Below are positions 24,611 through 34,092 of a stretch of 64,000 nucleotides of DNA, piece after piece. A model generated the notes under the pieces. That model searched no databases. It was not told the origin of the DNA and was given only the letters and a program-made list of their open reading frames with translations. The stretch is from Fodinibius sp. Rm-B-1B1-1 (GTDB taxonomy: Bacteria; Bacteroidota; Rhodothermia; Balneolales; Balneolaceae): positions 1,426,001 through 1,490,000 of the forward strand of contig NZ_JBCFYD010000002.1 of NCBI RefSeq assembly GCF_038594945.1, read 5' to 3'. The stretch's first letter is position 1. Each line of letters opens with the position of its first letter. The position numbers were made by a program, and so were the translations under genes.

Positions 24611-24682
24611 CTCCCCGGGTAGGATTCGAACCTACGACCCATCGGTTAACAGCCGATTGCTCTGCCGCTGAGCTACCGAGGA
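24611..24682 (-). tRNA. tRNA-Asn (anticodon GTT)
   Basis: A 72-nt cloverleaf on the minus strand. The acceptor stem TCCTCGG pairs with CCGGGGA (one T-G wobble), with a G discriminator. The D arm carries AGCTCAGCGGCAGAGC; the anticodon stem ATCGG/CCGAT closes the loop CTGTTAA with anticodon GTT; the T arm is GTAGG-TTCGAAT-CCTAC. CCA is not encoded. It lies 83 bases past the truA stop on the same strand, ahead of a strong terminator. Confidence 0.96.
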
Positions 24683-24765
24683 ATGTTACTCTTTTGAAAA
24701 TCTTTCAACCGTCTCAAAGAGAGGACAAATATAATAGATTTAGGTTACTCGAGTCAAGAATTTTT

Positions 24766-25503
24766 TTAGCTTTTTTTGTAGCTAACTTTCTCAAGTATCA
24801 GTCCGTGTGCCGCGGCCCCATGACCATTCTTATTTTTACTGGGTTTATCAATCATATCTTCAAATTCCTGAACTGGTCGTTTGCCCTTTCCTACTTCTAA
24901 CATTGTCCCAACCAACCTGCGTACCATGTGACGTACAAACCGATTGGCTTCGATATGGTAACTAAGTTGGCAATCTTCCTCAGTAAAATACGACTCCATT
25001 ACCTCACATACCGAATCAGGATTGTCATTATCCGGCTTGGTAAAGCTATCAAAATTGTGCGTACCCTGAACTTTTTGTGCGCAATTGTGCATAGCATCCA
25101 AATCCAGATCATCAAGTACCATTTCAGCAAAAGACCGCTTCAAGGGAGCCGGGCGGCGGATAATCTGATAGCGATAACGTCGCGCAGTAGCATCAAAACG
25201 GGCATGAAAATCATCCGCAACCTGCTGAATATCCCAAACAGCAATATCATGCGGTAACACTCCTAACAGAGCATACAATATTTTATGGGGATCCAGTTCA
25301 GTTGGGAAATCAAAATGGGCAACTTGCCCTTCAGCATGAACCCCACTGTCGGTACGGCCCTGACCGATGACGTCTACCGGATGCGGCAAAATTCTGGACA
25401 GTCCTGATTCAATCTCCTCCTCTACCGTATTGCTGTTGGGCTGTTTTTGCCAACCGCTATAACGAGTACCTTCAAACTCTATCAAGATCTTATAGCGTGG
25501 CAT
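24766..25503 (-). CDS. truA: tRNA pseudouridine(38-40) synthase TruA
   Basis: Converts uridines 38-40 of the tRNA anticodon arm to pseudouridine. The catalytic Asp52 is in GQGRTDSGVHAEGQV, the most conserved block of the family. The N-terminus YKILIEFEGTRYSGWQKQPN is typical, as are FDATARRYRYQI and NRFVRHMVRRLVGTMLEVG near the C-terminus. At 245 residues it is close to the usual 245-270. It follows ccmF by 63 bases on the same strand and is followed by tRNA-Asn, so it may be the last protein gene of a ccm-truA transcript. Confidence 0.96.
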   Translation of the reverse strand: MPRYKILIEFEGTRYSGWQKQPNSNTVEEEIESGLSRILPHPVDVIGQGRTDSGVHAEGQVAHFDFPTELDPHKILYALLGVLPHDIAVWDIQQVADDFHARFDATARRYRYQIIRRPAPLKRSFAEMVLDDLDLDAMHNCAQKVQGTHNFDSFTKPDNDNPDSVCEVMESYFTEEDCQLSYHIEANRFVRHMVRRLVGTMLEVGKGKRPVQEFEDMIDKPSKNKNGHGAAAHGLILEKVSYKKS

Positions 25504-25566
25504 GGATTAAAACGCTTCCTTAAATATGAGTTAAACTCAACTTTGATTGAAAGTGATAGACTTGTT

Positions 25567-28056
25567 TTAGGACTTTTTTCGTTCCCTATCCCAATGTCGA
25601 AAAATGGAAACGCTAAATCCAGCCATCAGCAAAAAGGTACCCAGCCATACTACTGATATAAATGGCTTCTCTTCGGCTACCAGCAACACCCACTGCTCTT
25701 GAATCTTGGACTCAATACCGCGGATTTTAAGATCGATCCCTCCATTTGATGGGTCCACACTTGTAAACTGAATACTTGCATCTTCATAACCGGGAATTGC
25801 TACCGGTGGAGCATAGGTCCAGTTTTCATCATCCTGCAAGTAAATTGAAAATAGTGGGCGGATTGGCACTGACGAATCACTACCCCGCTCCGAAAGCTCA
25901 AGATTCGCCCGAATCGCAACTAAGGTACTGTCTCTCAGCTGCTGATCATCGACCTCAGAATAGTCATTAAAGGTCAGATCAAAAATATCAAACTTAACCG
26001 TTTCGCCACGAGATAAGCTCACCTCCTGCACTGCTATAGAATCATCTTCTGTTGATGCAAGGCCCGGTCGCTTTTCGGCCGATTCTTTAGCCTGCTCATT
26101 TTTACGCTCAACGTACGAACTACCGGCCACATATAAATAGATATCACTCATCCAACCTGTACGCACATCGGGATCAACCGACCACTGAATTTCGGACTGC
26201 GAAGATGATGATAACATGGGATACACCTGTGGACTTAACACAAACTGTTCCCCCTCACCATCGGCCGGCTCAAATTTAATACGGTATTGTTGCTGTCCCG
26301 GACGCTCTTGATTCTTGAGCGTATATCCTTCATAGGTCACCTTATAACGGTCATCAAGAATTTTAGGTTGATCCAGGTTGAGCTCTAAAAATTCAACTTT
26401 CTGCGTCTTTTGAAATCCCTGCTCATCCGTAACTTCACCGCGTTCAATAGCAGCATTATAATTTTTAACGGACTCATCCAGCAGCATCTCGTTATAAGCC
26501 GACGAAGCCAAAATACCGAGCAGCAATATCCCAAACCCAATATGAGTAAGCGTACCACCTATAAGCATGGGATTCCGATGAATTAGCCGATACATAACCA
26601 CAGAATTCCCCACCACGGCAAACCATGCTGCTAATAGGTATACCATGTAATAGAGGTTTCGAACATCCCCGATAATAATCGTAGCCAACGTAAGCGCACA
26701 TGAAATTGCTACCGGCCACAACAAGTCAGCAGCCAACGATTCCGCATCCTGACGCTTCCAAAACAGGAACTGCCCCAATACTGTCATGATTGCCGCTATA
26801 ATTGCCAACGGCATCGTCCATTCATTATAAAAGCTAACCTCGGGCGGCGTGGGATTTTCTACAAACAATCGACCAATGATAGGTGAACTCGTTCCCAGAA
26901 TAATGACTAATCCGAGCAAAAACAGCACCATCGCGCCAGCAAAAGTCATAAACTCGCGACTTAAAAGCTTGGACTCTTTTTCCTGTGAAGGAAGTTCTTT
27001 GTATCGATAAACAAACAGACCGAGCCCAATAATAGTAACGGCTGCCATAAAAGCGACCAGCTGGTTATATAGTCCCAAATCCACAAAACTATGCACCGAT
27101 GAATCTGATAAAATACCCGACCTTGTAAGAAAGGTTTCGTATACAATCGCCACATAAGCAAGAATCGCAAAAATAATAGATGCTTTCTGTGACGTTGAAC
27201 TTTTGCGCTGGATAATCATGGCATGAATACCCGCTGTGCCCAACAGCCATGGTACAAATGAGGCATTTTCTACCGGATCCCAAGCCCAATATCCACCAAA
27301 TGATAGGGTCACATACGCCCAGTAACCTCCAAGAAAAATAGCGGTTAGCAGCGCCACGTTAGCGCCAAGTGTCCATGGAAGTGCTGGCGTCACCCACTCA
27401 TTGTATTTGCGCTTCCACAATGCGGCCATCGCAAAACAATATGGCACCGTCATCATTGCAAACCCAGTAAAAAGAATGGGCGGATGAATCATCATCCAGG
27501 GGCTTTTGAGCAAGTCATTAAGTCCTTTGCCATCCTGGGGGACAAAATCGGGATTAGATTGCAAAAACGGTGCGTTGGGCATTGCCTCAGCCAGCGACCG
27601 GAATGGCGAAGCTCCAAGCTGGAAATCTCCTATTGAAATACCGGAAATCATCGAAAGCAAGAAGATCTGAGTCAGTGTCAAGAAAAACAGCACCGGTCCG
27701 CGATACGGGTCACGCGTCCATTTCATAAGACCGAATCCAATCAGGATGGAAAACAATATCCAAACCATAAAGCTCCCTTCCTGACCGCCCCAAAAAGCTG
27801 ATATCAGGTACTTGATCTGGAGGTTGCTGCTGGTATAATTGTAAACGTAATAGAAATTAAACTGATGCGTAAGGATGATATACAACAGTAGTCCCGAAGC
27901 AGCCAGCAAGAAAAGTCCCTGCAGCCCAAATAGCCAGTTTGATATCTTAAAGTGCTTATACGTATCGTTCTGGGCGAAAAAATAGTAACCAATAGCCGCC
28001 AGAATAGCGCTTACCAAGGCGGCATTGACAAACAGGTCTCCTAAAAATCCAATCAT
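25567..28056 (-). CDS. ccmF: Cytochrome c heme lyase subunit CcmF (CcsA/NrfE family)
   Basis: Integral membrane protein (829 residues, about 14 helices) of System I cytochrome c maturation that takes heme from holo-CcmE and joins it to apocytochrome c in the periplasm. The tryptophan-rich heme-handling motif is GGYWAWDPVENASFVPWL (residues 254-271). Other conserved parts are FWGGQEGSFMVW near residue 90 and SPWMMIHPPILFTGFA with His191. A large periplasmic loop of about 240 residues lies before the last helix (about residues 560-800), longer than in E. coli CcmF (647 residues in total). The final helix WLGTFLLMAGFSVSIFRHW ends the chain. It starts 6 bases after ccmE in the ccmCDEF operon. CcmG and CcmH are not in the window. 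Confidence 0.95.
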   Translation of the reverse strand: MIGFLGDLFVNAALVSAILAAIGYYFFAQNDTYKHFKISNWLFGLQGLFLLAASGLLLYIILTHQFNFYYVYNYTSSNLQIKYLISAFWGGQEGSFMVWILFSILIGFGLMKWTRDPYRGPVLFFLTLTQIFLLSMISGISIGDFQLGASPFRSLAEAMPNAPFLQSNPDFVPQDGKGLNDLLKSPWMMIHPPILFTGFAMMTVPYCFAMAALWKRKYNEWVTPALPWTLGANVALLTAIFLGGYWAYVTLSFGGYWAWDPVENASFVPWLLGTAGIHAMIIQRKSSTSQKASIIFAILAYVAIVYETFLTRSGILSDSSVHSFVDLGLYNQLVAFMAAVTIIGLGLFVYRYKELPSQEKESKLLSREFMTFAGAMVLFLLGLVIILGTSSPIIGRLFVENPTPPEVSFYNEWTMPLAIIAAIMTVLGQFLFWKRQDAESLAADLLWPVAISCALTLATIIIGDVRNLYYMVYLLAAWFAVVGNSVVMYRLIHRNPMLIGGTLTHIGFGILLLGILASSAYNEMLLDESVKNYNAAIERGEVTDEQGFQKTQKVEFLELNLDQPKILDDRYKVTYEGYTLKNQERPGQQQYRIKFEPADGEGEQFVLSPQVYPMLSSSSQSEIQWSVDPDVRTGWMSDIYLYVAGSSYVERKNEQAKESAEKRPGLASTEDDSIAVQEVSLSRGETVKFDIFDLTFNDYSEVDDQQLRDSTLVAIRANLELSERGSDSSVPIRPLFSIYLQDDENWTYAPPVAIPGYEDASIQFTSVDPSNGGIDLKIRGIESKIQEQWVLLVAEEKPFISVVWLGTFLLMAGFSVSIFRHWDRERKKS

Positions 28057-28062
28057 GAAATA

Positions 28063-28464
28063 TTAGCTCTTTGCAGCAGTTGCTTGTTCAAATTCGGCTT
28101 CGTCGGCGTTATTATACTTCGAAGGACATTTCATCAACATATCGTTGGCATAAAAAACACCATTTTGCATCTCCCCGATTACAACCAGCTGGTCTGCTTC
28201 TTCAAAATTATTGGGTTTGGGTTTGGGATATATTACCCGTCGAACATTGCCATCTTCATCTTCCATATAAAAGGAAAACTGTTTGGTCTCCATCGAAAAG
28301 CCATACTTTTGCGAATCGTCCCACTTCCCTACCACATGGGCGCCTTCCATTCCTGAAGCCTGTTCAAAATTTACGTATGTGCTAATACTGTTTCCAAAGT
28401 TATACATTAGCAGCGATGTAAAACCAACGATTGCGATTATTCCAATAATCAGCTTCGGTTTCAT
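28063..28464 (-). CDS. ccmE: Heme chaperone CcmE, Cys-type (CxxxY)
   Basis: Membrane-anchored periplasmic heme carrier: receives heme through CcmC and passes it to CcmF. One N-terminal membrane helix (residues 4-22) precedes an OB-fold domain (residues 30-110; DQLVVIGEMQNGVFYANDML matches the family strand pair before the heme site). In most bacteria heme is linked covalently to a His in HxxxY. Here the matching site is Cys113-Pro-Ser-Lys-Tyr117, i.e. CxxxY. Cys-type CcmE has been described from some sulfate reducers and archaea. The ATG overlaps the ccmD stop (ATGA), so translation is coupled. The acidic C-tail after residue 117 is short. Confidence 0.93.
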   Translation of the reverse strand: MKPKLIIGIIAIVGFTSLLMYNFGNSISTYVNFEQASGMEGAHVVGKWDDSQKYGFSMETKQFSFYMEDEDGNVRRVIYPKPKPNNFEEADQLVVIGEMQNGVFYANDMLMKCPSKYNNADEAEFEQATAAKS

Positions 28465-28733
28465 GATATTTCCTTTCGATTAGATTTTTCTATTTCTTCT
28501 TCGAGCTTTCCGACTTTCTTATCTACCCTGATGATAAAAAATAACAATACAAACCAGATAACCAGGCTCACGCCCAAGACTATAAAAATAAGATCATATG
28601 ATGCAACAGCCTGTATTAAAGGACTTGCCTGATCCAGCCCCGTGGTGCCATCCCACTGCTGGGAATAGTTCTCAGTTAATGTATCAACGGCCGCAACGGT
28701 ATCTTCTTGTGCCTGAATTAGTGAAAATTTCAT
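28461..28733 (-). CDS. CcmD-like small membrane protein
   Basis: A 90-residue protein in the ccmD position between ccmC and ccmE. It has one membrane helix (about residues 47-71, LIFIVLGVSLVIWFVLLFFI) followed by a cytoplasmic coiled-coil tail (VDKKVGKLEEEIEKS), the general plan of CcmD, which helps release holo-CcmE from the CcmABC complex. The 45-residue periplasmic N-terminal part is longer than in E. coli CcmD (69 residues in total). Both ends overlap neighbours by ATGA, which shows tight coupling. The assignment rests on position and topology; sequence likeness to known CcmD is weak, as is normal for this family. Confidence 0.75.
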   Translation of the reverse strand: MKFSLIQAQEDTVAAVDTLTENYSQQWDGTTGLDQASPLIQAVASYDLIFIVLGVSLVIWFVLLFFIIRVDKKVGKLEEEIEKSNRKEIS

Positions 28734-29434
28734 GCTCGTTGTTGATCAGTTAAATGCTTAACAGTTTTATAGCGATTGAGAATATCATTCAGCCAAACCG
28801 CCAATGCGATAAATCCAATTACTGCCGGATAGAAAATATAACGCAGTTCCGGAGCGGTAATCTCACTAAAAGCCGGATTTCCATCAGCTCCCGGATGTAA
28901 ACTTGGCAACTGGCGCGGAATGATATACAATAAAAAAGGGATAGTCGTAGCCGCAAATACATTAAATACAGCAGCTATCTTGGCTCTCTTTTCAGGGTTA
29001 TCAAAAGCCGTTCGCAATACAAAATACCCTACATAAATCAGCATTCCCAATGCCGAAAGATTCATACGTGGCTCAGCAAAAGTCCACCACGTGCCCCATG
29101 TAAAGCGTGCCCAGATAGCACCAGTCAGAAGTCCACAGATCCCGAAAATAAGCCCCACTTGGGTTGCCGTTTCGGCTTTGCGGTCAAATTTCATAATCGG
29201 GTTATTCAAATAGCGGATGCTGTAATATAATCCCGTTGCAAAACAAACTGACATCGTAAACCACATAGGCACATGCAGAAACAGGTTTCGCGCCGATTCT
29301 TTGAGAATAGCGATTTCGGGAATGGGGATCAGAAATCCGGCGATAATGACAACCGTCATCCAAACAGCAACGACGTATTTCCAGGGTTTTAGAGCCATCA
29401 AAAAATCAAATTCTTTAGCACCCACAGTGGGCAT
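28730..29434 (-). CDS. ccmC: Heme export/handover protein CcmC
   Basis: Six-helix membrane protein that presents heme to CcmE. It has the tryptophan-rich signature WGTWWTFAEPRMNLSAL in the fourth-fifth helix region and the conserved histidine in LFLHVPMWFTMSVCFATGLY near residue 60. E. coli CcmC reads WGTWWVWDARL at the same place, so the WWD element is changed to WTFAEPR here. Of two starts, TTG (29435-29437) directly before ATG (29432-29434), the ATG is chosen. First gene of ccmCDEF; its stop overlaps the ccmD start. ccmA and ccmB, usually just upstream, are absent: the next gene is divergent. Confidence 0.93.
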   Translation of the reverse strand: MPTVGAKEFDFLMALKPWKYVVAVWMTVVIIAGFLIPIPEIAILKESARNLFLHVPMWFTMSVCFATGLYYSIRYLNNPIMKFDRKAETATQVGLIFGICGLLTGAIWARFTWGTWWTFAEPRMNLSALGMLIYVGYFVLRTAFDNPEKRAKIAAVFNVFAATTIPFLLYIIPRQLPSLHPGADGNPAFSEITAPELRYIFYPAVIGFIALAVWLNDILNRYKTVKHLTDQQRA

Positions 29435-29557
29435 CAATTAGAAAGCGTGATAATATACGAAATCTGTTTTGGAAAAATTAGTTTTTTCGGCTTAGTCTTT
29501 CCCGAATTTTACCTACCTTTACAATAGATTAATTAACTGTCAAAAAGTTTGAATCTT

Positions 29558-30085
29558 ATGGTCGATCAATCTACCCAAAAGACGATCACCCTGCAGCCTA
29601 ACTGGAAGAATTATCTTCTCGGATATACCCTTTCTATTTTGCTGATTCCACTCTTTGGAATTGGGTTAGTTGGGCTATATTGGATCTACAAAAAACAAAA
29701 CAAATACACTTATACATTTAGCGATACCCAAATTTCTTCGCGTGATGACAAATATCAACGCAATATTGATTTGGTGAATATTGAGAATGTCAGCGTTGTG
29801 CAAAGTTGGCTGCAAAAGAAAGCTTCTGTCGGAGATATCGTCCTAAAAACTACAGCGACCTCAATGACTCTTCGAGGCATGGACGATCCCTTTGCCTTGA
29901 AGGACATGCTTGAGAAAGCGATTTCTATCCAAAAAGAGCGCCTCAAGAAAAAAGAACAAACTAAGCCAGAGCAACCCGAAGGCAAACCCGGATCGATGGA
30001 GCGTATGGATTATCTGACAGGACTATGGCAGCAGGGACTTGTTTCGGATGATGATTTTGAGAAAGAGAAAAAACACTTTGAGTAA
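29558..30085 (+). CDS. Membrane protein with PH-like (bPH2) domain and C-terminal SHOCT motif
   Basis: A 175-residue protein: a membrane helix at about residues 17-40, then a bacterial PH-like domain (residues about 45-115; YTFSDTQISSRDDKYQRNID and VGDIVLKTTATSMTLRGM are typical strand patterns of bPH2), a charged linker with Lys/Glu/Pro, and a short SHOCT motif at the end (MDYLTGLWQQGLVSDDDFEK). SHOCT motifs occur in oligomerising, often membrane-linked proteins. Function is unknown. A TTG nine bases upstream is in frame, but the ATG at 29558 is preferred. Divergent from ccmC with about 120 bases between. Confidence 0.78.
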   Translation: MVDQSTQKTITLQPNWKNYLLGYTLSILLIPLFGIGLVGLYWIYKKQNKYTYTFSDTQISSRDDKYQRNIDLVNIENVSVVQSWLQKKASVGDIVLKTTATSMTLRGMDDPFALKDMLEKAISIQKERLKKKEQTKPEQPEGKPGSMERMDYLTGLWQQGLVSDDDFEKEKKHFE

Positions 30086-30326
30086 AAATAAATTACTTTC
30101 AATCGAACTCCTGATACGAAAATCTTAAAAAAGATCATCTCTTTGTACGCTCCCCTGCCTACCTTCTCCAACAGTGATTTAATGCTCGACATTGCGACCT
30201 TTCTCAAACCCCTACCGTAAACCATTACCCCTCCTATTTTTACTTTCTTTTACGGTCTCGCGTTTAGCATTGATAGTTTGTTTTATAAATATTGATCGAA
30301 AATTAAACACAGGCACAAATCAAGCT

Positions 30327-32678
30327 ATGTTCTCATATCTTTCGCGAACGTTATTTTTATTACTACTCACCCTCTCCTTTTCAACTAATATTTTTGCCCA
30401 ACAAGCCAACTTTGAGGCAGCCGAACGGTTTACTGAAGATCGTATGGAAAAGATGACGGGTGATACCGAAATATATCCCCGGTGGATTGAAGACCAAGAT
30501 CGCTTTTGGTACAGCTATGAAAATCCATCCGGAACACACTGGTATTTTGTAGATGCCGAAGATGGTGAAAAACGTCCCCTTTTTGATCGCAAGGTAATGG
30601 CCGCCCAGCTTTCGGAAATATTTAGCCGGACGTTTAATCACAAAGAACTTGAGCTCAACGATTTCAAATATAATGTTGCCGATGAGATATTCACCTTTCA
30701 TGTTGATAGTATCAACTTTAAGTATCGGCTCGACAACAGTTCACTCATCAAAGGAGATTCACTGAAAGATGAGCCTAACGAACGCTGGGCCACCTATTCC
30801 CCGGATAGCACTTGGATTGCTTATGCGAAAAATCATGACTTATACTTAATGAAGGCTGATGATGCCGACAGCACTGAATATCAGCTGACAGACAGTGGTG
30901 AACGCTGGTATAGCTTTCAGGCTGATGCCGGAGACACTACCAGTAATGAAAAGCTACGATCCGTTGCCGAGTGGTTCGAGGATTCTAATAAGCTTTATAC
31001 CAAACGTACCGATGAGCGTAATGTCAAAGAACTCTGGGTAATTAACTCCCTAAAAGAACGTCCTGAGCTCGAAACCTATAAATACCCTATGCCCGGCGAA
31101 GAACATGTTCCTCAACATGAAATGTGGGTTTTCGAAGCCGATACCCTTGCTGACACCGGCGGTGTAAAATTAGATACTAACAAAGAAGAATGGACCGACG
31201 AGGTGATTGGAGGAGCTTATTTTAACAATGGTGGTATTTATACCGGGAACGGCTCAGATTATCTGTATATGCTGCGCCGAAATCGAGAATGGAATAAAAT
31301 TGACGTCCTCAAATCAAATACTGATACCGGCGAAACCGAAGTACTCTTTAGTGAAGAAAGTAATCCTTATTTTAATGTAATGCTTTCGAATTTAGCTATC
31401 ATCAACGATGGAGAAGAATATATTTGGTGGTCTGAGCGCACGGGCTGGGGACAATATTATTTGTATGATGAGAATGGTAATCTGAAGAATAAAATTACCG
31501 ACAGCCATTTTGTAGCTGGTGATATCGCCAAAGTCGATACTACCGATCGCACGCTTTATTTTGAGGGATACGGTCGCGAAGCAAACATAAATCCCTATTA
31601 CTCTCAACTCTATAAAGTCAATTTTGACGGCTCTGACATCGAGCGGTTAACGCCCGAAAATGCGACACATAGTATCAGCACATCTGAGAAAGGTAATTAT
31701 TTCGTGGATAACTATTCCCGCGTCGACCAGCCTACCCAATCGGTACTCCGAAACGAAGACGGAGATGTAATTACCACACTTGAAGAAACTAACGTGAGTC
31801 GTTTAAAAGAAGCCGGTTGGCAAGCTCCCGAAACATTCAGCGTCAAAGCAGCCGACGATGCAACGAATTTGCATGGAGTAATGTGGAAGCCGTTTGATTT
31901 CGATTCAACCAAAACCTACCCCATCATTACGTACGTCTATCCCGGTCCACAGGTTGAGCCTTTCCCTATCGGGTTCAGTCATGAGGATGAGACGGCCCTG
32001 GCACAACTCGGCTTTATCGTTGTTGCTATGGGACAACGTGGTGGCAGCCCTATCCGTAGTAAATATTACCATAATTATGGGTATGGAAATTTACGCGATT
32101 ATCCACTGAAAGATAACAAGTATGCCTTGGAGCAGTTGGCTGCTCGCCACTCCTATATTAATTTAGATAAAGTTGGTATTTACGGGCACTCCGGCGGTGG
32201 ATTTATGAGTACTGCAGCCCTGCTGACCTATCCCAACTTTTATGATGTTGCCGTATCTTCGGCGGGAAACCACGACAACAATATCTACAACCTGTGGTGG
32301 AGCGAAATCCATCACGGTGTTGAAGGTGTAGAAAAGAATGTGCAACCTGATAGCACTTCGTCGGATTCGGTGGAAACCAAAACGGAGTTTGAATCAGAAA
32401 TTGAGACCAATATCGACTTAGCCCAAAACCTGGAAGGACACTTATTGCTGGTTCACGGAGCCATCGATAACAACGTTCATCCGGCAAATACCATCAAACT
32501 GGCCAATGCGCTAATTGAAAATGGTAAAATGTTTGACTTTATGATGCTTCCGGGGCAACGACACGGGTTTGGATCGTTTTCTCCCTACTTCGAACGTCTC
32601 CGCTGGCGTTATTTCGCCGAGCACTTGTTAGGCGATTACCGTCCCGATAAGATTGATTATAACATCCCGGAAGATTAA
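30327..32678 (+). CDS. S9 family prolyl oligopeptidase/dipeptidyl peptidase IV-like, secreted
   Basis: Serine peptidase of 783 residues that removes dipeptides after proline or alanine, or cuts short peptides, in the periplasm. A signal peptide (residues 1-25, cut after IFAQ) follows the ATG at 30327. The frame extends 45 codons further up to 30192, but that stretch contains no signal-like start and is rejected. Residues about 60-540 form the DPP-IV-type beta-propeller (WATYSPDSTWIAYAKN is the classic blade). The alpha/beta hydrolase domain follows: nucleophile Ser622 in YGHSGGGFMS, Asp714 in HGAIDNNVHP and His746 in GQRHGF complete the triad. A hairpin terminator follows 22 bases after the stop. 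Confidence 0.93.
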   Translation: MFSYLSRTLFLLLLTLSFSTNIFAQQANFEAAERFTEDRMEKMTGDTEIYPRWIEDQDRFWYSYENPSGTHWYFVDAEDGEKRPLFDRKVMAAQLSEIFSRTFNHKELELNDFKYNVADEIFTFHVDSINFKYRLDNSSLIKGDSLKDEPNERWATYSPDSTWIAYAKNHDLYLMKADDADSTEYQLTDSGERWYSFQADAGDTTSNEKLRSVAEWFEDSNKLYTKRTDERNVKELWVINSLKERPELETYKYPMPGEEHVPQHEMWVFEADTLADTGGVKLDTNKEEWTDEVIGGAYFNNGGIYTGNGSDYLYMLRRNREWNKIDVLKSNTDTGETEVLFSEESNPYFNVMLSNLAIINDGEEYIWWSERTGWGQYYLYDENGNLKNKITDSHFVAGDIAKVDTTDRTLYFEGYGREANINPYYSQLYKVNFDGSDIERLTPENATHSISTSEKGNYFVDNYSRVDQPTQSVLRNEDGDVITTLEETNVSRLKEAGWQAPETFSVKAADDATNLHGVMWKPFDFDSTKTYPIITYVYPGPQVEPFPIGFSHEDETALAQLGFIVVAMGQRGGSPIRSKYYHNYGYGNLRDYPLKDNKYALEQLAARHSYINLDKVGIYGHSGGGFMSTAALLTYPNFYDVAVSSAGNHDNNIYNLWWSEIHHGVEGVEKNVQPDSTSSDSVETKTEFESEIETNIDLAQNLEGHLLLVHGAIDNNVHPANTIKLANALIENGKMFDFMMLPGQRHGFGSFSPYFERLRWRYFAEHLLGDYRPDKIDYNIPED

Positions 32679-32699
32679 AACCACAAAACTAATTCGTTT

Positions 32700-32729
32700 A
32701 AGCCCGGCTGCTATTGGTCGGGCTTTTCT
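32700..32729 (+). terminator. Terminator after the S9 peptidase
   Basis: AAGCCCG (32700-32706) and CGGGCTT (32719-32725) form a 7-bp stem, followed by TTCTATT. It reaches the stop codon of the convergent MFS gene and may serve both. Confidence 0.75.
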
Positions 32730-34029
32730 ATTGCAACTCTTTCGCACTGGGTGATACAGCAGAGGTATCTGATGCATTTATTTTATAGTTTTGATATTCT
32801 TCCTCCTGCATTGAAATCGTCCAGTGCCAAATAATACCCGCTACGGATAGCAGCAAAGCATAAACGATCATTGTCTGTTGAATGGTCAGCCAGTCATTTT
32901 CTAAAACCCAAGAAGCCGTCATCACCGATGCCGATTGTGTGAGCGTAAATAGCAGCCACTCCGTACTAAAAATACGTCCACGATAAGTATCGGGTGTTCG
33001 CCGCTGTAACAACACCGTACTCATCACCCAGTTAGCACCCGAGGCAGCGTGAGCAATAAAAACGAAGATCAACATCACAGCTAAACTTGTCGTCATCCCC
33101 ACCACCGCATACATCGCCCCGGCAAACATCATGCAATACCCCATGGCACGCACCCAATCACGTTCGTGGTTAAAAATACGTCGGCCAATAACCGGACCAA
33201 TTCCAGTGCCCACTCCACGTGCCGAATACAGTAAACCAAGCCCAATACTCCCCATTAACAATACGTCCTCCGAAACAAGAATCAACATGTAGGTAAGTCC
33301 GCCCAACAGCATCGTAAAACACCCCTTTGCCAACGTCGGTCGTAACACCTGGTGGTTATCAAACAAATAACGGAAGCCCTCTTTGATGCCCGTTAATGGA
33401 TTTCGCGTTCGCTTACGTTCCGCTTCACCCATCTTCTTTTGAGGGATTTCCGCTCGATAGATAAACCATGCTGACAGCACGTAGCTGAAGGTATTAATGA
33501 TGAATACAAGATCTGTCCCAAGCCAAGCCGTTGCCAAACCTCCTACTCCCATCCCAATAGTGAAAATAATGCTCCAGCTTGCTGCTGAAAGTACATTTGC
33601 GTCAACAAGCTCTTTCTCGGTGGTTACATTGGGAATAGATGATGTTTTCGCTGGCTCAAAGATAGCGGAAAACATCATTTGCAACGCCGTGAGTACATAG
33701 GCCAGCCACAGCGTTTCGTAAGATACAACCAACAGTAAGCCCAACACGATAGCTCCACGCACCAAGTCGCAGAGCATCATCAGGCGTCGGCGGTTAAAAC
33801 GGTCGGTAATATACCCGGCGAAGGGAGAAAAACTGGCCAGGCTCATCATTTTTACAACGATGATCAATCCCAGCAGAAATTCCGAATCAGAATATTTGGT
33901 AATCAGTGCATAGACCGCCAGGATCCCAAACCAATCCCCAAAATTAGACACCACCTGACTTAGCCACAGACGGCGGTAGTTCTGATTGTTGGAAACCAGA
34001 TCAATGTATGGACGTATCTTATCGAGCAA
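32728..34029 (-). CDS. MFS transporter (MFS_3/EntS-like)
   Basis: A 433-residue inner-membrane transporter with about 12 predicted helices. The cytoplasmic loop between helices 2 and 3 holds GYITDRFNRRRLMMLCDLVRG, the MFS motif A with its Asp and basic cluster. FIAHAASGANWVMSTVLLQRRTPD is typical of the MFS_3 group, which includes enterobactin exporter EntS and macrolide-efflux-like proteins. The substrate is unknown. The tail after the last helix is cytoplasmic. It starts 63 bases after the dut stop on the same strand, so it may be the third gene after DUF3108 and dut. Confidence 0.87.
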   Translation of the reverse strand: MLDKIRPYIDLVSNNQNYRRLWLSQVVSNFGDWFGILAVYALITKYSDSEFLLGLIIVVKMMSLASFSPFAGYITDRFNRRRLMMLCDLVRGAIVLGLLLVVSYETLWLAYVLTALQMMFSAIFEPAKTSSIPNVTTEKELVDANVLSAASWSIIFTIGMGVGGLATAWLGTDLVFIINTFSYVLSAWFIYRAEIPQKKMGEAERKRTRNPLTGIKEGFRYLFDNHQVLRPTLAKGCFTMLLGGLTYMLILVSEDVLLMGSIGLGLLYSARGVGTGIGPVIGRRIFNHERDWVRAMGYCMMFAGAMYAVVGMTTSLAVMLIFVFIAHAASGANWVMSTVLLQRRTPDTYRGRIFSTEWLLFTLTQSASVMTASWVLENDWLTIQQTMIVYALLLSVAGIIWHWTISMQEEEYQNYKINASDTSAVSPSAKELQ

Positions 34030-34092
34030 AATATTGGTTATTTGTTATTAGTTACTGGAAAATCCAAACAACTAATAACCATTAACTAAATG

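Noticed and set aside
30192-30326. 45-codon N-terminal extension of the S9 peptidase frame
   Set aside because: A signal peptide begins at the ATG at 30327, and the extension has no homologous look or ribosome binding site.
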